Shown piece by piece: positions 44,769 through 55,112 of a stretch of DNA of 64,000 nt. A program made the position numbers and the translations under genes. Under the pieces are notes generated by a model that was not told where the DNA came from, searched no databases, and saw only the letters and a list, made by a program, of their open reading frames with translations. The stretch comes from Acidobacteriota bacterium (GTDB taxonomy: Bacteria; Acidobacteriota; Blastocatellia; RBC074), in assembly GCA_019639255.1 (NCBI GenBank), contig JAHBSF010000016.1:1-64000 (forward strand), written 5' to 3'. Position 1 is the stretch's first letter. Each line of letters starts with the position of its first letter.

Positions 44769-45341
44769 ATGGAGGATTACAACCAACTGCCGGATGCCGA
44801 ACTTCTGGCGCGGTGCCTCAAGAAGGACGCCGACGCCTGGGAGGCGCTCGTGCGGCGGTATCAGCGGCTGGTATCTTCCATAACCGTAAGGTTCAAGCTT
44901 CCGGCGGCGGATGCGGCCGACATATTGCAGGGCGTTTTCATTGCGCTTTATAAGCAGATGGGCAGTCTGCAGAAGGAGTCGCGGCTGAGTTCGTGGCTCA
45001 TTACGGTTACGGTGCGGGAGTGCTGGAAGCTGCGGCAGCGGCAGGGCGTGCAGGAAACCGTGGGCGAGGATCAGTGGGCGCAGATTGCCGATCAGGAGAT
45101 CGTTCCGCCCCTCGATGAGGAATTCCTGGCCTACGAACGGCAACATCTGGTGCGCCGCGCATTCGAAGACCTCTCGCCGCAGTGCCGCCAGATCCTCGAA
45201 CAGCTTTTCTATCAGGAAGTTCCCGCTACTTACGCCGAAATAAGCCGCCGCATCGGCATCCCCGTCGCCAGCATCGGTCCTACCCGCGGTCGCTGCCTCG
45301 AAAAACTCCGCGAACAATTGCGCAGGGTTGGATTTTTTTAA
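44769..45341 (+). CDS. ECF-type RNA polymerase sigma factor
   Basis: A 190-residue sigma factor with region 2 at about 25-95 (WEALVRRYQRLVSSITVRFKLPAADAADILQGVFIALYKQMGSL...SWLITVTVRECWK) and region 4 at about 125-185 (FEDLSPQCRQILEQLFYQEVPATYAEISRRIGIPVASIGPTRGRCLEKLREQL). Region 3 is absent, as in ECF factors. The start at 44769 is preferred over the TTG at 44760 because a consensus promoter would start transcription there. The next genes (zinc-finger protein, TPR-CHAT protein, subtilase) follow in the same direction, so the factor probably drives them and is held by the zinc-finger protein. Confidence 0.93.
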   Translation: MEDYNQLPDAELLARCLKKDADAWEALVRRYQRLVSSITVRFKLPAADAADILQGVFIALYKQMGSLQKESRLSSWLITVTVRECWKLRQRQGVQETVGEDQWAQIADQEIVPPLDEEFLAYERQHLVRRAFEDLSPQCRQILEQLFYQEVPATYAEISRRIGIPVASIGPTRGRCLEKLREQLRRVGFF

Positions 45342-45344
45342 CAT

Positions 45345-45435
45345 AAACCGCGGAATACGCGGAAGATTAAGATGGAAAGGGCAGAAAGAGCATTTTCTGC
45401 GTATTTGCCGTCTTCTTTCGAGTATTCCGCGGTTT
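45345..45435. repeat. Palindromic intergenic element B2
   Basis: The outer arms AAACCGCGGAATAC and GTATTCCGCGGTTT match exactly; the inner part (GGAAGATTAAGATGGAAAGG) is less regular. It starts 3 bp after the sigma-factor stop, between the sigma gene and its neighbour. Confidence 0.9.
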
Positions 45436-45546
45436 GGTTTTGGGCGGGTGCGGATTTTTTCGCTGCGGGATGTATTTTTTGGGTATCTGGAATGCACTCA
45501 TAAGGTGGCGGGACAAGAGTGGACTAAGCAAACTCAAGGAGGAACG

Positions 45547-46182
45547 ATGAACTGTCCGTCCACAGAAGAAATAATGGATTACTTACGGGGCGCGATCCGG
45601 CCGGTGACGGGGTTGGAGGTCGGCGCCCATCTGGCCACGGGATGTCCCGCCTGCGCCGAGCAGCGGCAGTGGCTGGGGGAGGTGCTCGCCGTAACGGCGG
45701 GCGACCGATCCTATGATTTCCCGGCGGCGACGATCACGCGCGTGGTTGAGTGGTACAAGGAGCAGACCGCGGGCAAGGCGGGGCTGATCCGCAAGCTGGC
45801 CGCGCAGTTGGTCTTCGACAGTCTTCAGCCTTCGCATCTGGCGCCCGTGCGTTCCGGAATGGCGGGGGCGGGAGCGGCCGCCGGGCGTCAGGTGCTATAC
45901 CGCGCCGAGGGGTACGACATCGATCTGCGGTTTGAGGGAGGCGACGAGTCTGATGACGAAGATCTGATCGGCCAGATCCTGCCTGGCGATCGGCCCCCGC
46001 AAACTTCGGATCGAGTGGCTGTCAGGTTATTGCGTGATGAACTCGAAGTCGCCGCGTCGCGGGCCAACGCGCGCGGGGTCTTCAAATTCGCGCGCGTTCG
46101 TTCCGGGACCTACGATCTTATGATCGACGTGCCCGAGGGCGAAATCCTGATCAGCCGGATCGCGACCGCCCGCGCCGTCTGA
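45547..46182 (+). CDS. Soluble zinc-finger anti-sigma-like protein
   Basis: A 211-residue protein. The N-terminal about 45 residues carry a histidine-cysteine cluster VGAHLATGCPACAEQ, close to the zinc-binding HxxxCxxC of anti-sigma factors but with four residues between His and the first Cys. A helical middle and an acidic stretch (GGDESDDEDLIGQIL) follow, then a beta-rich end (VAVRLLRDELEVAASRANARGVFKFARVRSGTYDLMIDVPEGEILISRI) like a carboxypeptidase-regulatory/Ig-type fold. There is no transmembrane helix, so unlike most such factors it is soluble. AAGGAGGAACG fixes the start. The gene overlaps the TPR-CHAT gene by one base (TGATG), which implies coupled synthesis. Acting on the neighbouring sigma factor is inference. 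Confidence 0.75.
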   Translation: MNCPSTEEIMDYLRGAIRPVTGLEVGAHLATGCPACAEQRQWLGEVLAVTAGDRSYDFPAATITRVVEWYKEQTAGKAGLIRKLAAQLVFDSLQPSHLAPVRSGMAGAGAAAGRQVLYRAEGYDIDLRFEGGDESDDEDLIGQILPGDRPPQTSDRVAVRLLRDELEVAASRANARGVFKFARVRSGTYDLMIDVPEGEILISRIATARAV

Positions 46183-49049
46183 TGGCGCAGGAGAACACGA
46201 TGCTGGACCAGCAGGCGATCATGCAGGAGACCTACAATTCGGTAGAGATGGGAACTCTCGTCAGCCCCTTTCCGGGAGCATATTCCGAAGTGTCGCTTGC
46301 GCTCATCGAAGAGATGAAGCGCGAGGTGGATCGGCAGATCCGCGTCGACGCCAAGGAGGCGCTGAAGCTGGCGGAGAGGACCTATGAACTGTCCCTTCTC
46401 GTAGAAGACCCCCTGGCGCGCGCGCTCGGACTGAGGGCGCGCGCACAGGCGCTTCACGTTTTGGGGCAGTATGCCGAGGCGATCGAACTCTATGAGGCGG
46501 CCGGCGGCGTTTACCGCGCCGAGGGTCGCCCCATAGAGGCCGCTCGCATAGGTCGTGCGATGATCGACGCGCTTATGTACCTCGGCCGTTACGGCGAGGC
46601 GCTGCGGATTGCGGATGAAGCGCGGCGTACGCTGCTCGAAGGAGGCGAAAATCTCCTTGCAGCGCAGCTTGAAACCAACGTCGGCAACGTTCATCACCGT
46701 CTGGATCAGTATCACCTGGCGCTTGCCTGCTACGAGCGCGCCGCGGAAGTCTTCGCCGAAACCGGCGAGGCAGTGCCGCTTGCGGTCGTGGCCTTCAACC
46801 GCGCAAACATTTACTCCAACCTCGATGAGTTCCGGCGCTCGCAGGCGCTCTACGAGCAGGCCTACGAAATCTACCACAAACAGGGCATGGCGCTCGCCGC
46901 CACGCAGGTCAAGTACAGCATCGGCTACCTGCACTTCCTGAAGGGCGAGTATCACCAGGCGATGCGCATACTGCACGAAGTCGACGACGATTTTGCCCGT
47001 CTCGGCGACGAGCGCATGGGCGCGCTGTGCGATCTGGATCTGGCCGAAATCTACCTTCAACTGAATATTCTGGACGAAGCCGCCGAACTCGGCGCGCGCG
47101 CCCGCGCGCGATTCGAGCGCATCGGCATGCGTTATGAAGCCGCAAAGGCGCTCACCTTCTGGGGACTTGCCGCGCTCAGGCAGCAGAAGATGGGCGAGGC
47201 CGAGCGTGCTTTTCACCAGGCGCGTGCGGAATTTGCCTCTGAAGGCAACGAAATTTTCCAGGGTGTAGTCAACATATACCTCGCCGAACTCAGCCTTCGC
47301 CGCCGCGAAGGCGATGCCGCTCTCAGCCGCGCTGCGGAAGCCGAGGAACTGTTTGTTCGGCGCAACCTCAAGGCCCGCACCTGCTATGCGCAACTTGTTG
47401 TAGCGCGTGCACTTCAGGTTTGCGGTCGCATCGCCGAGGCGCGCGCCAAGTGCGAGCAGAGCCTTGCAGGCAGTCTGGAGCTGGAAGTCTCCTGGCTCAA
47501 GCAACAGGCACACGAATTGCTTGGGGATCTGTTGCTGGAAGAGGACGAGAAGACGGCGGCCTACGATCATTACGTCAAAGCAGTAGCATTCGTTGAGCAG
47601 ATCAGAAGCGGGATTCGGGTAGATGAATTTCGCAGCGCCTTCTTCAAGGACAAACTTCGGGTCTATGACAAGTTGATTCACCTTTGCCTGTTGACAGGCG
47701 GGGCGGAGAAAGAGGCGGAGGCGTTCTATTACCTCGAAAGCCGGAAGGCTCGGACGCTTGTGGATCTGATGGTGAACGAGCTGGAGCCGGCGCCTGCGGG
47801 GAACGGAAGCGAGCCGCACGACTGGAAGAACCGGTGGCGCGGATTGCGCGAAGAGTTGCACTGGTTCTACAGCAAGGTTCATCAGCGCGAACTCGACGGA
47901 AAACAATTGGCCATAGCGGATCAGAAAAACCTGCACGAAGAGATCAAGGTCCGGGAACGGGCGCTTGTCGAGATGACGCGTCTTGTGCAGATGCGCGATC
48001 CGGGATTTTTCTGGCTGCGCAACGTATCTGGAATGCTCGTCGATGAATTGCGCTCGTATCTGGCGCCGGATGAAGCGGTAATCGAGTATTACTTCGACGG
48101 CGACGATCTGATCATTTTCGTAGTGGACGGCGAGCAGTTGCGCGTCGTGCGCGGGCCGATGGGGCGGCAGGAGTTGCGCGGGCTGATTCTGGAATTGAAG
48201 TTCCAGTTCGAGAAATTCCATTACGGCCAGCCCTACCTGGATACGCATCAGGAGCATCTGCTTTACAGCACAAACGGCTGTTTGCAGGAACTCTACGATG
48301 CGTTGTTTGCTCCGGCGGCGGATCTGGTAAAGGGCAAGAAGCTGATATTCGTCCCGTTCGACACCCTGCACAACGTTCCCTTCCAGGGGCTTTTTGACGG
48401 CGCCGGGTATCTGGCGGACGGCCACGAGATTGCGCTTGCGCCGAGCGCGCGGCTGTTTGCATTGTGCGCGCAGCGCAGCAACCGGGATCTGGATCGGGTG
48501 CTTCTGATCGGTGCGGCCGATGAGGTTGCGCCGCGTATAGCGGATGAGATCGAGGCGATTCGCAACCTGTATCCGGATGCGCGGTGTTTTACTGGGGCGG
48601 AAGCGGATCTGCAGGCGTTGACCGCCCATTCGACGGGCAGCGACATCTTGCATATAGCTTGCCACGCCATTCTGCGGCAGGACAATCCGATGTTCTCCGC
48701 GTTTCGTTTGGCCAACAACTGGCTGAACTTCTACGACGTTTGCTCGCTTCAGTTGTCGTCGGCGATGGTGATCCTGAGCGGATGCAGTACGGGCGCCAAC
48801 CGGACGTTCGCCGGCGACGAGATTCTCGGATTGGTCCGGGGCTTTTTGTCGGCTGGCGCTGCGTCCCTGGTTGTGAGTCTGTGGGATGTGAACGATCCGG
48901 CGACGGCGCAGTTAATGACGGCTTTTTATGAAAGATTGAAGGCAGGCGTCTCCCCGCGGCAAGCGCTGCGCGAGGCTTCAATAAATACGCGACAGCAGTA
49001 CGCCCACCCCTATTACTGGGCGCCGTTTGTTTTCATCGGGCGGGGATAA
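46182..49049 (+). CDS. TPR-CHAT protein (caspase-like protease)
   Basis: A 955-residue protein. Residues about 60-480 are tetratricopeptide repeats (for example ALHVLGQYAEAIELYEAAGGVYRAEGR, NRANIYSNLDEFRRSQALYEQAYEIYHKQG). Residues about 640-955 are a CHAT domain, with the putative catalytic histidine in DILHIACHA (His828) and cysteine in VILSGCSTG (Cys868), followed by LVVSLWDVND and PYYWAPFVFIG. There is no signal peptide or membrane helix. CHAT domains are caspase/separase-fold proteases; in type III-E CRISPR the TPR-CHAT protein cleaves a sigma-factor inhibitor. The target here is unknown; the one-base overlap with the zinc-finger gene makes that protein a prime candidate. Confidence 0.92.
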   Translation: MAQENTMLDQQAIMQETYNSVEMGTLVSPFPGAYSEVSLALIEEMKREVDRQIRVDAKEALKLAERTYELSLLVEDPLARALGLRARAQALHVLGQYAEAIELYEAAGGVYRAEGRPIEAARIGRAMIDALMYLGRYGEALRIADEARRTLLEGGENLLAAQLETNVGNVHHRLDQYHLALACYERAAEVFAETGEAVPLAVVAFNRANIYSNLDEFRRSQALYEQAYEIYHKQGMALAATQVKYSIGYLHFLKGEYHQAMRILHEVDDDFARLGDERMGALCDLDLAEIYLQLNILDEAAELGARARARFERIGMRYEAAKALTFWGLAALRQQKMGEAERAFHQARAEFASEGNEIFQGVVNIYLAELSLRRREGDAALSRAAEAEELFVRRNLKARTCYAQLVVARALQVCGRIAEARAKCEQSLAGSLELEVSWLKQQAHELLGDLLLEEDEKTAAYDHYVKAVAFVEQIRSGIRVDEFRSAFFKDKLRVYDKLIHLCLLTGGAEKEAEAFYYLESRKARTLVDLMVNELEPAPAGNGSEPHDWKNRWRGLREELHWFYSKVHQRELDGKQLAIADQKNLHEEIKVRERALVEMTRLVQMRDPGFFWLRNVSGMLVDELRSYLAPDEAVIEYYFDGDDLIIFVVDGEQLRVVRGPMGRQELRGLILELKFQFEKFHYGQPYLDTHQEHLLYSTNGCLQELYDALFAPAADLVKGKKLIFVPFDTLHNVPFQGLFDGAGYLADGHEIALAPSARLFALCAQRSNRDLDRVLLIGAADEVAPRIADEIEAIRNLYPDARCFTGAEADLQALTAHSTGSDILHIACHAILRQDNPMFSAFRLANNWLNFYDVCSLQLSSAMVILSGCSTGANRTFAGDEILGLVRGFLSAGAASLVVSLWDVNDPATAQLMTAFYERLKAGVSPRQALREASINTRQQYAHPYYWAPFVFIGRG

Positions 49050-49102
49050 ACGGGCTGTTTCGGCCCCCGACAAGGCCAATCTGGGAAACGGAGGATGGTG
49101 AT

Positions 49103-50359
49103 ATGAGGACAAGGGTGATTGGCACGGTTATGCTGATTTTTTTGCTGGCGGGTGTGTTCTATGCGCCGCAACCGTCGATGGCGTTCCAGGGCGCTTCCAG
49201 GGTAATCAGATACAGTGCCACTGAAATCATCGTGCATATGAAGCACGATCATCAGGTCGAGAGATTCAACCAGAGACACGGCACCTACACGCTGAAGCGC
49301 ATTCCCAACAGCGACTACTACCTGCTCGGCATCCAGGCCGGCGCCGAAGTTTCGCGCAAACTCGCCGCGATGCTGGATGATGATCAAAAACTCAAGGTCG
49401 GCCACAACTTTATCTACGAGATGCCCGAGGTTCAGCAGACGAGCCAGGCATTCATCGACCAGACGAGTCAGGCCTTTATCGACCAGACGAGCCAGGCGTT
49501 CATCGACGCGAGCGCGCAGGCATACTTCTACGGTCAGCCTACGGTGAGCCATCTGCGGCTGGCGCAGGCGCATCAGATCAGCCTGGGTTCGGGCGTCAAG
49601 GTTGCCGTCATCGACACGGGAATCGACGCATCGCATCCGCTGCTGGCCGGGCGCATAGCCGGTCCGGTTTACGATTTCGTCAGCGAGGATGTGGATCCGA
49701 ACGACGAGCCGGGCGGGGCCGGATACGGCCACGGCACGTTTGTTTCCGGGTTGATTGCGCTTACGGCGCCGCAGGCGATGATCATGCCGATTCGGGCGTT
49801 TGACTCAAACGGGCAGGGAACGGCGTTCAACATCGCGCGCGCGATTCGTTTTGCGGTCGACAACGGAGCGAAGGTCATCAACATGAGCTTCGGAATGTAC
49901 GCTTCGGACCCCGTTGTTCAGGATGCCGTCAATTATGCTTACGGGCGCGCATTTATGGTCGCATCCGCCGGCAACGACAATCAGAATCTGGTTCACTTCC
50001 CGGCCTCCATACCGGGCAAGACCCTGGCCGTGACCTCGGTCAACGCCGACGAAACCAAGTCGTACTTCTCCAACTTCAATTTCGGCGTCAACGTATCGGC
50101 GCCGGGCCACAACGTCTACAGCGCCTATCCGGACAACCGTTGGGCGTATTGGAGCGGCACATCGTTTTCCACCGCGATGGTAGCGGGCGAAGCGGCGCTG
50201 CTGCGCTCGATTCGGCCGAACGCGCTCGATTCGATCCTGTATCTTGTAATATCGACTTCGGGACCGTCGCCTGATCCGTTCAATCCGTTGTATGTCCAGA
50301 GGCTCGGTCTGGCCCGGATAGATTTCCGGACTGCGGTCGAACGCATACAACAGTACTGA
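49103..50359 (+). CDS. Secreted S8 subtilisin-like protease
   Basis: A 418-residue exported protease with a signal peptide (about 4-27), an inhibitor-like propeptide (about 38-105), a repetitive linker of three QTSQAFID units (112-135), and a subtilase domain. The catalytic triad is Asp171 (VIDTGID), His210 (GHGTFVSG) and the Ser in GTSFSTAMVAG (about 354), with Asn in ASAGNDN forming the oxyanion hole. GGAGG is upstream. It is the last gene of the sigma/zinc-finger/CHAT locus, 53 bp after the CHAT stop, and is followed by an intrinsic terminator. It should be self-activated outside the cytoplasm. Confidence 0.93.
   Translation: MRTRVIGTVMLIFLLAGVFYAPQPSMAFQGASRVIRYSATEIIVHMKHDHQVERFNQRHGTYTLKRIPNSDYYLLGIQAGAEVSRKLAAMLDDDQKLKVGHNFIYEMPEVQQTSQAFIDQTSQAFIDQTSQAFIDASAQAYFYGQPTVSHLRLAQAHQISLGSGVKVAVIDTGIDASHPLLAGRIAGPVYDFVSEDVDPNDEPGGAGYGHGTFVSGLIALTAPQAMIMPIRAFDSNGQGTAFNIARAIRFAVDNGAKVINMSFGMYASDPVVQDAVNYAYGRAFMVASAGNDNQNLVHFPASIPGKTLAVTSVNADETKSYFSNFNFGVNVSAPGHNVYSAYPDNRWAYWSGTSFSTAMVAGEAALLRSIRPNALDSILYLVISTSGPSPDPFNPLYVQRLGLARIDFRTAVERIQQY
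49436..49507 (+). repeat. In-frame 24-bp triplication in the S8 linker
   Basis: Three 24-bp units (CAGACGAGYCAGGC...) encode QTSQAFID three times without amino-acid change; differences are at third positions (GCA/GCC/GCG, TTC/TTT). This shows selection on the protein sequence. It sits between propeptide and catalytic domain. Confidence 0.95.
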
Positions 50360-50396
50360 GTCCGGTCGTCAACCATCTGCAAACGCTTTTCACCCG

Positions 50397-50448
50397 GGCG
50401 TCTCGTCGGCATCCTGTCCTGCCAGCCGACGAGACGCCGTCCTTTTTT
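50397..50448 (+). terminator. Intrinsic terminator after the sigma/CHAT/S8 locus
   Basis: A 14-bp perfect stem GGCGTCTCGTCGGC/GCCGACGAGACGCC with a 14-base loop is followed by GTCCTTTTTT. It ends the transcript 38 bp after the protease stop. Confidence 0.95.
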
Positions 50449-50453
50449 GGGAC

Positions 50454-50515
50454 AGAACGCAAAACGCGGAAAAATAAATCAATCATTCCGCGTTTTCCGC
50501 GTTCTCTTTTAATCC
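50454..50515. repeat. Palindromic intergenic element B3
   Basis: The left arm AGAACGCAAAACGCGGAA pairs with the right arm TTCCGCGTTTTCCGCGTTCT around AAAATAAATCAATCA. It directly follows the intrinsic terminator, so it is not needed for termination here, and it lies just upstream of clpS. Confidence 0.9.
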
Positions 50516-50543
50516 ACCACTCGCCTCTGCTAGCATCTGATCT

Positions 50544-50858
50544 ATGCCGGACTACGAGCACGAACCGGATGAGGCGGTATTGACCGAGAGCGAGCAGCAG
50601 GTAAAAAAGCCGCCGCTCTACAAGGTTCTGCTGCACAACGACGACTACACAACGATGGAGTTTGTCGTCTTCGTCCTGGAGACGATATTCAATCTGAACA
50701 CAAACGAAGCGATCCGGATCATGCTGCAGGTCCACAATCAGGGCCTTGGCATTGCAGGCGTATATACATACGAGATCGCCGAAACGAAGGTGACGAAGGT
50801 AGAACAACTGGCCGAGGAACACGAGTACCCGCTGTTGTGTACGATGGAGGAGGAATAG
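50544..50858 (+). CDS. clpS: ATP-dependent Clp protease adaptor ClpS
   Basis: A 104-residue adaptor that presents N-degron substrates to ClpA. The family core KVLLHNDDYTTMEFVVFVLETIF and the C-terminal HNQGLGIAGVYTYEIAETKV are present; Asn and Asp of LHNDDYT form part of the N-degron pocket. An acidic N-terminal tail precedes it. No ribosome-binding site is visible, and TAGCAT lies 7 bp before the ATG, so a leaderless start is possible. The partner clpA is downstream but separated by a 358-bp inverted-repeat insert. Confidence 0.96.
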   Translation: MPDYEHEPDEAVLTESEQQVKKPPLYKVLLHNDDYTTMEFVVFVLETIFNLNTNEAIRIMLQVHNQGLGIAGVYTYEIAETKVTKVEQLAEEHEYPLLCTMEEE

Positions 50859-50868
50859 TGCTGAGTGA

Positions 50869-51226
50869 GGAGAAGAAGAAGTGCTGAGTGCAAATAGGAA
50901 ATCAGAAACTTTTATTACAGACGCTCAGTACACTGTGAACAAAGTTCTTTGAGTTTTTCAGCCGCGAAGCGGCGCAAGATCTGTAGCCTGGTGCGCGAGC
51001 GCCAGGTCAGCAAAAACAAAACGCCCGAGCCCTGAAAGGGCGAAAGATCTTCCGCCCCTCCGGGGCTGGCGCCGCTTCTCTACACTCACCCAGGGCTTAC
51101 GCCCTGGGCTACAGATCTTGCGCCGCTTCGCGGCTGAAAAACTCAACGAACTTTGTTTACAGTGTACTCAGTATTGAAGTTCTTCAGTTCCTGTTTGCAC
51201 TCAGCACTCAGCACTTCTTCTTCTCC
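50869..51226. repeat. Large inverted-repeat structure between clpS and clpA (family C)
   Basis: The left arm 50869-50988 and right arm 51107-51226 are inverted copies of about 120 bp, similar at about 85-90% by eye (outer word GGAGAAGAAGAAG, inner word GCCGCGAAGCGGCGCAAG). The centre (50989-51106) holds smaller hairpins, including CCCAGGG/CCCTGGG and a GAGCCCTGAAAGGGC word. 51069-51168 matches the window start (3-104). There is no ORF. It looks like a mobile, MITE-like or composite repeat. Confidence 0.9.
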
Positions 51227-51242
51227 TCCTCCCAACACGCTT

Positions 51243-53534
<2,292 letters not shown>

Positions 53535-53537
53535 TCT

Positions 53538-54851
53538 TTGAGCGACTCGCATCCGATCATTTTTGTGACCGGCAGGGATCCGCTCTCAGGCATCGGGGGC
53601 GGATCGACTTATGTTCGCTCGCATGCCCGAGCCGCAATGCGCGCCGGATACGACCCGCATATTTTCTGCGTTACAGACCGGGATGAAACGGTCGAAGCCG
53701 GATTCGGAACGGTGCATCGGCTGAAGACTCCGTTTCGCCCGCGCGGGCCGCTCGTTGTTCCAATGCGTCAGGGTGCGGAGAAATTCGTCCGCCACTGGCT
53801 TAACGCTCTCGCCTACACGCCGCTTATGATCCCGTTTCATAAACGGGTTATGGTTGAGGGCATCGAGCGTTTTGTGCGCGGGCGCGCGGGGCCGCACCTG
53901 ATTCACAGTTTTTACACCTGGGGCTGCGTCGGGCTGGATCTGCGGTGCAGGCTGGGCGCCGCTCACCCCGTCCGGGTCATCAACAGCGTTTATACGACGG
54001 CTGAAGATGAAATGCGCGCAAAGTTCGAGGGCTTGAGAGCAGATGCACGGCTGATTGAGCGACTGCTTTACGCTGCAGAGTTCGGTTGGGTGAAGACGGT
54101 AGTGACGCGCTACGAGCGGCGCGCCTACTGCGAGTGCGATCTGGTGACGGCCAATTATGAATCTGTGCGGCAGCGGTTTCTTGCAAGTTACGGGCGCGGC
54201 GCGGAGTTCCGGTTGTTGCCGTATACATCGGATGTCGTAGATTTTCGTGACGCGACGCGTGATGTTCCCGAAACTCCGCCGGAGATCGCAGCATCTGCGG
54301 GTTCCAATGCGCCTGTGATCGTCTCTCTCTCTCGCCACGATCCGCGCAAGGGTATAGATGTATTTTTGCGGGCGCTGGCGAGGGTGCGCGATGCGGGCGC
54401 CGCGTTTCACGCCTGTTTGCTCAGCGGAGGACCGCTGTTCGATTCGCACCGCAGGCTGGCCTCGGAACTGGGGCTCGATGATTTTGTTACGTTCACCGGG
54501 TGGATAGAAGATCCGCATCCGTATTTGCGCCGCGCAGATCTGTTTGTTCTGCCCTCGACGCAGGAGGGAAGCGGATCGCTTGCGCTCATCGAGGCGCTGC
54601 ACGCCGGGCTCGCAGTAGTGGCGAGCGATGTCGACGGCATCCCTGAAGACGTTACGCACGAAGAAAGCGGATTGCTGGTAAAGCCGGGAGATGTCGAAGG
54701 ATTTGCGAATATAATCATTCGCGCATTGAAGGATTCAGATCTGCGCCGACGGCTCGGCGATAACGCGAGGAAAACGTTCGCCGAGCGGTTTTCGCCCGAT
54801 GCCTTCGCTGCCGCGCTCGGCGAGGTTTACAGGATGTACCTATGCCGGTGA
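53538..54851 (+). CDS. GT4-family glycosyltransferase
   Basis: A 437-residue glycosyltransferase with two Rossmann-like domains. The N-terminal domain shows GIGGGSTYVRSHARAAMRAGY; the C-terminal domain has IVSLSRHDPRKGIDVFLRAL, GWIEDPHPYLRRADLFVLPSTQEGSGSLALIEALHAGLAVVASDVDGIPEDV, the typical EGSGSLALIEAL nucleotide-sugar site. The start is a TTG 3 bp after the clpA stop; no ribosome-binding site is visible. It probably adds a sugar in envelope polysaccharide synthesis. The next gene overlaps its end by 10 bp. Confidence 0.9.
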   Translation: MSDSHPIIFVTGRDPLSGIGGGSTYVRSHARAAMRAGYDPHIFCVTDRDETVEAGFGTVHRLKTPFRPRGPLVVPMRQGAEKFVRHWLNALAYTPLMIPFHKRVMVEGIERFVRGRAGPHLIHSFYTWGCVGLDLRCRLGAAHPVRVINSVYTTAEDEMRAKFEGLRADARLIERLLYAAEFGWVKTVVTRYERRAYCECDLVTANYESVRQRFLASYGRGAEFRLLPYTSDVVDFRDATRDVPETPPEIAASAGSNAPVIVSLSRHDPRKGIDVFLRALARVRDAGAAFHACLLSGGPLFDSHRRLASELGLDDFVTFTGWIEDPHPYLRRADLFVLPSTQEGSGSLALIEALHAGLAVVASDVDGIPEDVTHEESGLLVKPGDVEGFANIIIRALKDSDLRRRLGDNARKTFAERFSPDAFAAALGEVYRMYLCR

Positions 54852-55102
54852 TCTCGATATTCTTCGGTATCGTGATTCGAATGTTCTATCGCGAACACGG
54901 CGTCCCTCATTTTCACGCCGAGTATCAAGGCCAGCAGGCGACCTTCACATTCGACGGCGAAATACTGGCCGGAAGCATCAGCTCACGCACCGCATTGCGC
55001 CTGATCAGGGAATGGAGTCTTGCAAATCGCGTTGGTCTCGAAGCAAACTGGACAAGAGCCATGGGCGGCGAGTCACTCGAAAGAATTGCGCCGCTGGACT
55101 GA
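54842..55102 (+). CDS. DUF4160 protein
   Basis: An 86-residue protein matching the DUF4160 family: MPVISIFFGIVIRMFYREHGVPHFHAEYQGQQATFTFDGEILAG. FFG..I.....EH..PHFH is the usual signature. The function is unknown; the family is very often paired with a DUF2442 gene, as here, in a toxin-antitoxin-like or phage-defence-like arrangement, which is suggested, not proven. It overlaps the glycosyltransferase gene by 10 bp, and the DUF2442 gene starts 10 bp after its stop. Confidence 0.9.
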   Translation: MPVISIFFGIVIRMFYREHGVPHFHAEYQGQQATFTFDGEILAGSISSRTALRLIREWSLANRVGLEANWTRAMGGESLERIAPLD

Positions 55103-55112
55103 GGAGAATCCC

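Noticed and set aside
46110-48665. 851-residue minus-strand open frame
   Set aside because: It is antisense to the TPR-CHAT gene and has shadow-like composition.
50397-50448. The terminator after the S8 gene as another member of the palindrome family
   Set aside because: It has a GC-rich 14-bp stem plus a T tract and none of the GGAACAAAC or CCGCGG words; it is an ordinary intrinsic terminator.
51153-51242. 30-residue N-terminal extension of ClpA
   Set aside because: It is read from the arm of the inverted repeat; the family start is at 51243.
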